From positions 1 through 13,183 of the forward strand of contig JAQWAN010000026.1 in the NCBI GenBank assembly GCA_028707655.1: a stretch of 13,183 nt of DNA. The letters are read 5' to 3'. The notes beneath the pieces were generated by a model. That model was not told the origin of the DNA. It saw nothing but the letters and a program-made list of their open reading frames with translations, and did no database searches. Both the position numbers and the translations under genes were made by a program. Position 1 is the first letter of the stretch. Each line of letters starts with the position of its first letter. Below, piece by piece: positions 1 to 7,019 of the stretch. The stretch is from Bacteroidaceae bacterium (GTDB taxonomy: Bacteria > Bacteroidota > Bacteroidia > Bacteroidales > Bacteroidaceae).

Positions 1-1
1 A

Positions 2-166
2 ACACAGCTACCTGAATCGCTACTTGAACGTGCAGAATCATTAGAACAACTCCGATGGTTAGAAAACGGATATGTAATCAAGGTAGGTATATCCACCATG
101 GAGACAATAGGTATTGACACAGCAGAAGATTTAGAAAAAGCCTCCCTATTCCTAGCAAGACAATAG
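2..166 (+). CDS. kdsB: 3-deoxy-manno-octulosonate cytidylyltransferase (CMP-Kdo synthetase), 3' end only
   Basis: The window opens inside this gene; only the last 54 codons and a TAG stop are present. The visible tail contains LEQLRWLENGYVIKVG followed by ETIGIDTAEDLEKA, the characteristic C-terminal end of KdsB, where the ETIGIDTPEDLE-like stretch closes the nucleotidyltransferase fold. KdsB couples Kdo to CMP in the cytoplasm, the activation step before Kdo is added to lipid A in lipopolysaccharide core synthesis. The next gene starts 26 bases after the stop on the same strand with no terminator between, so the two are probably cotranscribed. The catalytic N-terminal part lies outside the window and cannot be judged. 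The family call is firm for so short a fragment because the tail is distinctive. Confidence 0.88.
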   Translation, partial: TQLPESLLERAESLEQLRWLENGYVIKVGISTMETIGIDTAEDLEKASLFLARQ

Positions 167-192
167 AATCAAAATTACGGCAAAAATATCAT

Positions 193-1491
193 ATGAAGAT
201 TAATAGAACACAACAACCTTTATTACACTTGGTGGATAAAGTACAACTGCTTTCACCACAACGTAAATGGATGAAAAATGGTGTACCATTGTCTATTATC
301 AATACGGGAGATCAAGATGTATTACATCTAGAAATTATTATCTCGGCGGGTAGGTATCAACAAGATTACCCGTTACAAGCTATGTTTACCAATAGAATGC
401 TTCGAGAAGGAACAGCACAGCTTGCCTCAAAAGAGATAGCAGAAAAACTGGATTTCTATGGGTCATGGGTAGAACTTTCTACCTCTGGTGAGCACTCCTT
501 TATTTCACTTTCCTCTCTCTCTAAATATTTTGAACAAACCGTTCAACTGCTGGCTCAGATGCTGTTTGAACCAACTTTTCCTGCCGCAGAGCTAACGGAT
601 GTTTTGCTCCGCAATAAAGAACAGTTTTTAGTGAATCAATCGAAAGTGGATTACCTATCCATTAGAGCTTTTAATACCCTTGTGTTTGGCAAAGAGCATC
701 CACTTGGACGAACAATCCACTTGGCCGATTATGATCATCTAAAGAGTGAGCAGCTTGTTGATTTCTACCAACGTTACTATAGTAGTGCTAATTGTTTTAT
801 CTATTTAACAGGTAAGGTAACAGATGAATCGATTGCCATTATCCAGAACTATTTCGGAGATAAAACATGGGGCACAGAACAAAAAAGAGAAGAGCCACAT
901 ACACACAAGATGCCAGAACTCCATCCAAGTCAACACTTTATATATCATCCAAATGCTTTGCAAAGCTCTTTACGACTTGGCGGACAACTAATGGAGATAA
1001 ACAATCCAGATAGTTATGCTATGAATGTCTTAATCACTATCCTTGGCGGATATTTTGGTAGCAGGTTGATGAAGAACATTCGTGAGGATAAAGGATACAC
1101 CTATGATATCTCTGCTGCATTGCCCTATTATTCGGGACAGGGTATTCTTATTATTTCTACTCAAGCAGCTCCGGACTATATGGATGCTATCTTAGAGGAG
1201 ATATACAAAGAAATAGAGCTACTACAATCTACTCTTGTTACGGAAGAGGAGTTGGATAGAGTACGCAACTATATGTATGGTAACCTATGTAGGAATTACG
1301 AAGGCCCTATTGATTTAGCAGACTATTGGATTTACGTAGAAACAAACCATATAAAAGATAACCATTTCGAGAAATCTCTTCGGGCCATAAAAAACACATC
1401 GGCGAAAGATATTCAACGACTAGCTTGTACATATCTTAAAAAAGAATCGATGATAAAGGTGGTGGTAGGAGAGAAAAACGAAAGAGTATAA
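193..1491 (+). CDS. M16-family (insulinase/pitrilysin-like) peptidase homologue lacking the zinc site
   Basis: A 432-residue protein with the two-domain M16B layout: an N-terminal peptidase-like domain (about 25-210) and a C-terminal domain (about 250-420). Where active members carry HxxEH, this protein has M64-F65-T66-N67-R68, just before the conserved M69..G73-T74, so both metal-binding histidines and the catalytic glutamate are absent. The C-terminal domain keeps GSRLMKNIREDKGYTY (289-304), the arginine/tyrosine motif (R297, Y304) that non-catalytic M16B subunits supply to an active partner. By family knowledge such proteins work as the second half of a heterodimer; that role here is inferred, and no active partner is in the window. 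No signal peptide is evident. It lies between kdsB and the MORN gene, 26 and 19 bases from them. The ATG at 193 is the first in frame and has only an A-rich leader. Confidence 0.85.
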   Translation: MKINRTQQPLLHLVDKVQLLSPQRKWMKNGVPLSIINTGDQDVLHLEIIISAGRYQQDYPLQAMFTNRMLREGTAQLASKEIAEKLDFYGSWVELSTSGEHSFISLSSLSKYFEQTVQLLAQMLFEPTFPAAELTDVLLRNKEQFLVNQSKVDYLSIRAFNTLVFGKEHPLGRTIHLADYDHLKSEQLVDFYQRYYSSANCFIYLTGKVTDESIAIIQNYFGDKTWGTEQKREEPHTHKMPELHPSQHFIYHPNALQSSLRLGGQLMEINNPDSYAMNVLITILGGYFGSRLMKNIREDKGYTYDISAALPYYSGQGILIISTQAAPDYMDAILEEIYKEIELLQSTLVTEEELDRVRNYMYGNLCRNYEGPIDLADYWIYVETNHIKDNHFEKSLRAIKNTSAKDIQRLACTYLKKESMIKVVVGEKNERV

Positions 1492-1510
1492 CATACAATC
1501 AAAACACACT

Positions 1511-2689
1511 ATGTCAAAAAATGCAACTATATTTTCTTTACTGATGATTCTTTCATCCGCTACGTTTGCGCAAAACAACAACTCTTTTGTTGGTAAAATT
1601 TCTAGTTTTTTCTCCTCAAAAACAAAAATTGGGAGCTATACCTTCAAAGAGGGGGCTACCTATACAGGAGAATTAAAAAAAGGACGGCCTAATGGTATAG
1701 GAAAAACAATTTATACTAACGGCGATGTCTATGAGGGGGCGTATGTAAAGGGCAAAAAAAAGGGCCTCGGTGTTTATCGTTACACCGATGGTGAGCGTTA
1801 CAATGGCGAATGGTTAAATGATATGCGCCACGGAAAAGGCTCCTTCTACTTTATCAATAACAATCGCTATGAGGGCAATTGGCTACGAGACAAACAAGAG
1901 GGAGAAGGTGTGATGTATTATTATAATGGAGATCAGTACAACGGACACTGGACAGCAAATAAACGAACGAACTACGGTGTTTATGCTTGGAGTAATGGTG
2001 CTGTTTATAAGGGCTTATGGAAAGAGGATAAAAAATGGGGAAAAGGTAAATTGGAGTGGAGTGACCATAGTTACTATGATGGTGATTGGGTTAACGATAT
2101 TAGAGAGGGCAAAGGAACATTTCAATATACCAACGGTGATAAGTACGTAGGTATGTGGAAAAATGACCAGCAAAACGGTTCTGGAACCTATTTCTTTAAA
2201 TCTGGAGACAAATATGTTGGTCACTACTTGAATGGAAAGAAGACGGGTCAAGGCACCTATCATTTTGCTAATGGCGATTGTTATGTTGGCGAGTTTAAGG
2301 ATGGTCAACAAGAGGGCAACGGAACTTTTACATGGATTAGTGGTGCAGTGTACAAAGGAGAATGGAAAATGAACAAACGCGATGGGAAAGGTGTCTATAC
2401 ATGGGCCAATGGTGATGTGTACGAAGGTCAATGGAAAGAGGACATAGCCAATGGAGAGGGTATCTTACGACTAGCGAATGGTATCAAATATAAAGGCTCT
2501 TTTGTCAATGGATTGAAAGAGGGAAAAGGTGTACAGCGAGAATTGTCTGGTGTGCTATACGAAGGTACATTTAAGCAAGGAAAGAAAGATGGTGACTTTG
2601 TGGAGAAGGACGAAAATGGAAAAATAATTAGAAAAGGTGTGTTTTATATGGGCCGCATAGACCCCCGAAAAACAACTGTTCTAAAATAA
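1511..2689 (+). CDS. Secreted MORN-repeat protein (14 repeats)
   Basis: A 392-residue protein starting with a short hydrophobic signal peptide (about 1-20, likely cleaved after TFA before Q21). After a short linker, residues 51-372 are 14 back-to-back 23-residue MORN repeats of the form Y-x-G-x-W/F-x(4)-x-G-x-G-x(4)-x-N/S-G-x. Each begins with YTG, YEG, YNG, YKG, YVG or YDG. Repeat 5 (YNGHW) has lost part of its central glycine motif, repeat 6 (YKGLW) ends with SDHSY in place of the usual NGD, and repeat 14 is degenerate. A 20-residue tail (373-392) follows. MORN repeats form elongated beta-sheet rods that bind lipids or proteins in other organisms; the ligand here is unknown. The signal peptide places it in the periplasm or beyond, and there is no lipobox and no obvious C-terminal sorting domain. 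It is the last gene of its unit, followed by a strong terminator. Confidence 0.88.
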   Translation: MSKNATIFSLLMILSSATFAQNNNSFVGKISSFFSSKTKIGSYTFKEGATYTGELKKGRPNGIGKTIYTNGDVYEGAYVKGKKKGLGVYRYTDGERYNGEWLNDMRHGKGSFYFINNNRYEGNWLRDKQEGEGVMYYYNGDQYNGHWTANKRTNYGVYAWSNGAVYKGLWKEDKKWGKGKLEWSDHSYYDGDWVNDIREGKGTFQYTNGDKYVGMWKNDQQNGSGTYFFKSGDKYVGHYLNGKKTGQGTYHFANGDCYVGEFKDGQQEGNGTFTWISGAVYKGEWKMNKRDGKGVYTWANGDVYEGQWKEDIANGEGILRLANGIKYKGSFVNGLKEGKGVQRELSGVLYEGTFKQGKKDGDFVEKDENGKIIRKGVFYMGRIDPRKTTVLK

Positions 2690-2705
2690 TACGAGATATA
2701 GAGGT

Positions 2706-2747
2706 AAAAAAAAGGAGTAATATAGTGATCTATATTACTCCTTTTTT
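2706..2747. terminator. Bidirectional intrinsic terminator between convergent genes
   Basis: GGAGTAATATAG (2714-2725) pairs perfectly with its reverse complement at 2730-2741 around a four-base TGAT loop. It is flanked by eight A on the left (2706-2713) and six T on the right (2742-2747), which extend the hairpin. Read on either strand, a stable stem is followed by a run of T. It sits 16 bases after the MORN stop and 14 bases after the prs stop on the other strand, so it can end both convergent transcripts. Confidence 0.93.
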
Positions 2748-2761
2748 ATATCAATTATTTA

Positions 2762-3700
2762 TCACACAATATATTGTGAGCTAATAGATTCATTGGTAAC
2801 AACACGTCTAATGGTTTCTGCAAATAGATGCGCAATAGTTAATTGCTTCACTTTGCTACATTTGTGTGTGTAGGGTATACTGTCGGTAAAAACCATCTCT
2901 GTTAATGCCGAATCTTGAATACGCTGACTAGCTGGATCAGACATCACACAGTGACTAGCGATAGCTCTAACGGAACTTGCACCCGCCTTCATCATCATGT
3001 CGGCTGCTAAAGTAATGGTTCCTGCAGTATCTACAATGTCATCCATCAAGATAACATTTTTACCTGCTACATCTCCAATAATTTGTATGGAGCCTACTAC
3101 ATTCGCTTTTTCTCTTGTCTTATTACACAAAACAAGTGGTACACCTAAAAATTTAGAATAGGTATTAGCTCTTTTTGAACCACCTACATCTGGAGTAGCC
3201 ATCACTAAGTCTTTCAAGTCCAAAGATTGGATATAGGGCATAAATACACCAGAAGCGTATAAATGGTCTACAGGAACATCAAAGAAACCTTGGATTTGGT
3301 CTGCGTGCAAATCCATTGTGATAAGTCGATCAATACCTGCTACGCTCAATAGATCTGCCACTAATTTGGCGCCAATTGATACACGAGGTTTGTCTTTTCT
3401 GTCTTGTCTTGCCCATCCAAAATAGGGAATAACAGCAACTATACTTTTGGCTGAAGCGCGTTTAGCAGCATCAATCATAAGTAAAAGTTCCATTAAGTTG
3501 TTTGAACTAGGGAAGGTAGATTGAACGAGAAATACGTCTGCGCCTCTGATGGACTCCTCGTAGGAGACAGCGAATTCTCCATCTGCAAAATGAGTAATAT
3601 TCATATTACCCAATTGACAACCAAGGCTTGAACAGATTTTTTCTGCTAGATATTTCGAGTTTGTACCCGAGAAAACTTTAAAAGGTTCTTTCTCTTTCAT
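2762..3700 (-). CDS. prs: Ribose-phosphate pyrophosphokinase (PRPP synthetase)
   Basis: A 312-residue class I PRPP synthetase, close to the usual length of about 315. It transfers pyrophosphate from ATP to ribose 5-phosphate, giving PRPP for purine, pyrimidine, NAD, histidine and tryptophan synthesis in the cytoplasm. Visible signatures are the ATP-loop region YFGWARQDRKDKPR (93-106), the metal-binding DLHADQIQGFF (130-140, with D130 and H132), the ribose-5-phosphate region ATPDVGGSKRA (168-178) and the PRPP-binding loop VILMDDIVDTAGT (216-228, acidic D220, D221, D224). All key residues are present. It is transcribed towards the MORN gene and ends at the shared terminator. A Bacteroidetes-type promoter box lies 32 bases before the start codon, so it is probably expressed independently of the phosphoesterase gene upstream. 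The start is the ATG giving the usual N-terminus (K-V-F-S-G-T-N). Confidence 0.97.
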   Translation of the reverse strand: MKEKEPFKVFSGTNSKYLAEKICSSLGCQLGNMNITHFADGEFAVSYEESIRGADVFLVQSTFPSSNNLMELLLMIDAAKRASAKSIVAVIPYFGWARQDRKDKPRVSIGAKLVADLLSVAGIDRLITMDLHADQIQGFFDVPVDHLYASGVFMPYIQSLDLKDLVMATPDVGGSKRANTYSKFLGVPLVLCNKTREKANVVGSIQIIGDVAGKNVILMDDIVDTAGTITLAADMMMKAGASSVRAIASHCVMSDPASQRIQDSALTEMVFTDSIPYTHKCSKVKQLTIAHLFAETIRRVVTNESISSQYIV

Positions 3701-3732
3701 TGTGTTGAAGTTACCAGGTTTTAAATTTCATG

Positions 3733-3740
3733 CAAAGGTA
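3733..3740 (-). promoter_or_regulatory. Promoter -7 box of prs (TACCTTTG)
   Basis: On the minus strand the sequence TACCTTTG matches the Bacteroidetes primary-sigma -7 consensus TAnnTTTG exactly. It lies in the only gap between the phosphoesterase stop and the prs start, 32 bases ahead of the ATG. A TTTC/CTTT stretch (about 3760-3764) stands 19-20 bases further upstream, an imperfect match to the -33 TTTG element. The adjoining palindrome TTCATATGAA (3753-3762) may be incidental. Confidence 0.7.
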
Positions 3741-3777
3741 AAAATATACTTCTTCATATGAAAGGTTATCCCTTTTT

Positions 3778-4971
3778 TTATTTCACTTTATTTTCGAGGT
3801 CAATCACAGTAATCTCTGGCGTAGCGTCCCATACACGGATAGGGATCATGATAGTACCAAGTCCAGGATTAACATACAAGAACTGTTGATGCATGGTCTG
3901 GTACAGACCATCCCACTCTTTGTACTTAAATTGTGAGGGAGAGAATGAACCAAACTTAGCTTGCGAGGCATGTGTATGTCCAGATAGTGTAAGGTCTATG
4001 TTTGTTTTCTCTAATACTTGTGCATCCCAAAGTACAGGATTATGGGTGAGCAAAATCTGGAATAGTTGTGAATTGACTCCTTTTCGTGCGGCAGAAAGAC
4101 TACCATATTGTTTAAATGGTGGATGTCCCCAGTTTTCTGTTCCCAACAAGGCAATACTATCGTTGTTGCTATTTACAATAGATAGATGTGTATTGTTTAA
4201 CAAAACCCATCCCATCTTTTTTTGTACGGCAAGCATCTCAGCGTTATTCTTTTGTTTAGCCGCGGGTGTATCCCATGTTACATAATCGCCATAATCATGA
4301 TTACCAAGTATGGAATAAACGCCATAAGTTGCTCTCAGTTTAGAGAGGATAGGTACAAAGGTATTTATCTCCGAAGTACGATAACTCACTAAATCGCCTG
4401 TCTGTACTATAATATCTGGATGTAGTGCATTGATACTATCAACACAGCGACGTATAAAATCTTCGTTGCCAATAAAATGTCCTAAATGAAGATCGGAGAT
4501 TTGTACTACACGAAAGTGATTAAAAGAGGAGGGTAAACGAGTGGATTGAACCGTTATTCGTTTAACAGAAAGCTGTTTCCGAGCAATAAAGGCACCCTCT
4601 AGTAACATACCTAACACACCAACTGCTACAGCCATATAGGTGTAAAACAGCCATTGAGGTGCTTTTTGTTTTAGTAGCCAGGCTATACCTAGCGAGCTGC
4701 TCCAAAGTAATAAAAGGATTATTTTTGGTAGACTCAGTAGGAGATAGACCAGTAATACCCATCTAATACTAATCAGATTTTGTGTGTTAAAAATGAAGAT
4801 AAAGATGGACACTACCATAAAGATGGCCAATAACCAACTGGAATATTTATGCCAATTGGACACTCTTTTCGAAGATTTTCTCAATCGGTAGAAAACAAGT
4901 AGATCACTAACAATGGACAATAGGGTTAAAAGGAGTCCAAGTACAAGTATTAGGAGTGTGACACGTGGCAT
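3778..4971 (-). CDS. Membrane-anchored metallophosphoesterase (YkuE/YaeI-like)
   Basis: A 397-residue protein with a hydrophobic N-terminal third containing about four predicted membrane segments (roughly 5-28, 45-62, 69-100, 106-130), followed by a calcineurin-like phosphoesterase domain (150-390). The dinuclear metal motifs are complete: D160-x-H162 in SDLHLGH, G192-D193 in TGDLVS, G223-N224-H225-D226, H310 in LLTHNP, and GHTH at 331-334. The usual GHTHGGQ reads GHTHASQ here. Relatives such as YkuE and E. coli YaeI/LpxG-type enzymes act at the membrane on lipids such as UDP-diacylglucosamine or on unknown phosphoesters; the substrate here cannot be told from sequence. Its start is only 7 bases after the stop of the PorE-like gene, so the two are almost surely translated from one message. 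No hairpin terminator follows its stop. Confidence 0.88.
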   Translation of the reverse strand: MPRVTLLILVLGLLLTLLSIVSDLLVFYRLRKSSKRVSNWHKYSSWLLAIFMVVSIFIFIFNTQNLISIRWVLLVYLLLSLPKIILLLLWSSSLGIAWLLKQKAPQWLFYTYMAVAVGVLGMLLEGAFIARKQLSVKRITVQSTRLPSSFNHFRVVQISDLHLGHFIGNEDFIRRCVDSINALHPDIIVQTGDLVSYRTSEINTFVPILSKLRATYGVYSILGNHDYGDYVTWDTPAAKQKNNAEMLAVQKKMGWVLLNNTHLSIVNSNNDSIALLGTENWGHPPFKQYGSLSAARKGVNSQLFQILLTHNPVLWDAQVLEKTNIDLTLSGHTHASQAKFGSFSPSQFKYKEWDGLYQTMHQQFLYVNPGLGTIMIPIRVWDATPEITVIDLENKVK

Positions 4972-4978
4972 AGGTTCT

Positions 4979-6961
4979 TTAATTAAATAGATTATAAGTG
5001 GTTCGAATAACAGTAAATTCTGTACGTCTGTTTATAGCATTACAGATTTCTTGTTGGTCGGGCGTTAATTTTTTAATGTATTCTTCTGTAAGAATATCTT
5101 TTTCATGTAAGAAGGGCCATTTTTCCGCTACTCTTTTTCGAATATATTTAGGCTTCGTTTCGCCATATCCTTTTGCGGTTAGTCGTTTTTTATCAATCCC
5201 ATGACGAATTAAATAGCGTACCACCGATTCAGCTCTTCGTTGAGATAGACGTAGATTATAGGCATTTGGTCCTTTATAATCGGAATGTGAACTAAGCTCT
5301 ATAGTAATAGAGGGGTTGTCTTTTAAGAGTTTAACTAGTTCATCGAGCGCTTGGGTAGAGGCAGCTGTGAGTTGTGCCTTATCAAATTCATAAAAGACAT
5401 TTTCAATGAGTACAGGCTGCCCAATAGCAGATAGTGGAAACTGTAGAACGTAGTTTTTGTCTTGCTCAACAGAATCGGCTTTCAAGGCTTGCTTGTAATT
5501 CAAGAAGCCACGACAGGAGGCCATCAGTACATATTTTACTTTTCGCTTTAGTTGGGCTGTAAACGAACCATCTTTTTTAACATTAATCTTCGTGTTGGTC
5601 CCATCGGTACCCACCATACTTACAATAGCTTCGGGAAGTTCATATCCCTCTTTCTCATAGACCCATCCAACTAGATTGTAGTTGATTTGTGGCACTTCAA
5701 AGCTATAGATATGATCCCATCCTCTAGCATTTTTTCGGTTAGAAGAGAAGAAACCTTTATTGTTCTCTCCTTCAAAGGTGATACCAAAATCATCTGCATT
5801 GGAGTTAATAGGCGATTTCATGTTATGGATATGCCATCTTTGTAAGGAGTCTTTTTTTGCTAGAAAAATATCTAGTCCGCCCATACCTGGCAAGCCATCG
5901 GAGGAGAAATAGAGATTACCATTTGCCCGAAAAGAGGGGAATACCTCGTTACCTGCCGTATTAATCTCTTTCCCTAGGTTCTCAACGGCTCCAAATGAAT
6001 CGTCTAAGATTTTGCATCTCCACAAATCGAGACCACCTTCTCCTCCTGGCATATCGGATGTAAAATAGAGATAGTTACCATCGGGAGAAACAGCTGGATG
6101 TGCCACAGAAGAGAGTGAATCTTTGATAATAATGCATTTTTGAGGGGTAGCCCAGTTAGCACCAGTACGTTGTGAGGAGTAGATTTCTGCATAAGCGGGA
6201 TATTTATCATCTTTTCTACAGCGTGTAAAATACATGGTTTGTCCATCAGGCGTGAAGCTAGGCGTACCATCTTCATCTTCACTATTTATTTCAGATGCAA
6301 TAGCTTCTGGTCTTTCCCACTGATTTTTTTCATTTTTTTTAGCCATAAACATATCTACACTTTTCATTCCAGTGATATTATTTAGGTTATCTCCTTTGGC
6401 CTCTCTACGAGAAGAGGTTAGATATAAGAATTCATTATCATCTCCAGCAAAAGAGGGAGAGTAATCTGCTCTACGTGAATTGAATAGCTTAAAGAGTCTT
6501 ACCTTATGTCGGGTAGGGTTCTTTTTCCATTCAACCGCTAATGCGCAAGATTCTAAACCATTCTTGGCCAGTACATCATTGGGCTTATAGTTGAGATAAA
6601 TAGTAAAGTTTTTCTTGGCTTGTTTATAATCACCCGATTCTAAACAGGCTCTTGCTAGCTTTAAATAGATGATACTATCGTTGTATCCATAGCGAATAGC
6701 ATTGGAATAAATTGCTTTTGCACGCATGGTATAATTAATATAATCGTAGCAAAGTCCCATATCATAAGCTATATCTGCTCTCTTTTTTCGTGCTTTTGAT
6801 GGCACTTTCTTATAAGCTTTTCGATAGTTCTTTGCAGCCTCATTATACTCTCCTAAATAGAAATTTGCTTTGGCTTTTTTTAGACTTTTCCCAGCGCCAC
6901 ATCCATATAAAAGGAAAAAAGCAGCAAGGCATAAAGTAATATGGAGTAATCTATTTTTCAT
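4979..6961 (-). CDS. porE: PorE-like OmpA-family outer-membrane lipoprotein (probable type IX secretion component)
   Basis: A 660-residue lipoprotein. The signal peptide ends in the lipobox LYGC with acylated C21. Then come TPR-like helices (about 32-140), five PD40/WD40-type blades (near 167, 232, 287, 340 and 391; e.g. SPDGNYLYFTSD), a carboxypeptidase-regulatory-like domain (about 428-490, starting NLVGWVYEKEG) and a C-terminal OmpA domain (about 515-655). In the last, D561 and R576, 15 residues apart, match the diaminopimelate-binding pair. This order and length match PorE (PG1058) of Porphyromonas gingivalis, which anchors the PorLM/PorKN machinery of the type IX secretion system to peptidoglycan. 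The architecture is seen directly; PorE identity is inferred, since Bacteroidetes also have other PD40-OmpA proteins. The OmpA domain carries an insert (about 605-640) before NRRTEF. It lies 58 bases after topB and 7 bases before the phosphoesterase. Confidence 0.8.
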   Translation of the reverse strand: MKNRLLHITLCLAAFFLLYGCGAGKSLKKAKANFYLGEYNEAAKNYRKAYKKVPSKARKKRADIAYDMGLCYDYINYTMRAKAIYSNAIRYGYNDSIIYLKLARACLESGDYKQAKKNFTIYLNYKPNDVLAKNGLESCALAVEWKKNPTRHKVRLFKLFNSRRADYSPSFAGDDNEFLYLTSSRREAKGDNLNNITGMKSVDMFMAKKNEKNQWERPEAIASEINSEDEDGTPSFTPDGQTMYFTRCRKDDKYPAYAEIYSSQRTGANWATPQKCIIIKDSLSSVAHPAVSPDGNYLYFTSDMPGGEGGLDLWRCKILDDSFGAVENLGKEINTAGNEVFPSFRANGNLYFSSDGLPGMGGLDIFLAKKDSLQRWHIHNMKSPINSNADDFGITFEGENNKGFFSSNRKNARGWDHIYSFEVPQINYNLVGWVYEKEGYELPEAIVSMVGTDGTNTKINVKKDGSFTAQLKRKVKYVLMASCRGFLNYKQALKADSVEQDKNYVLQFPLSAIGQPVLIENVFYEFDKAQLTAASTQALDELVKLLKDNPSITIELSSHSDYKGPNAYNLRLSQRRAESVVRYLIRHGIDKKRLTAKGYGETKPKYIRKRVAEKWPFLHEKDILTEEYIKKLTPDQQEICNAINRRTEFTVIRTTYNLFN

Positions 6962-7019
6962 ACATATGATGTTATACGCTACTATTAACTAAAAACAAGT
7001 GAAAATATTGTTTTTCTAG

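Noticed and set aside
2015..2431. A 138-codon open frame on the minus strand inside the MORN gene
   Set aside because: It is a shadow of the repetitive MORN coding sequence; its protein is low-complexity and has no recognisable family, start context or promoter.
1511..2689. The MORN repeats as a DNA-level tandem repeat or recombination hotspot
   Set aside because: The period is conserved in protein but the DNA copies differ widely in codon use, so this is an old protein repeat rather than a recent tandem DNA array.
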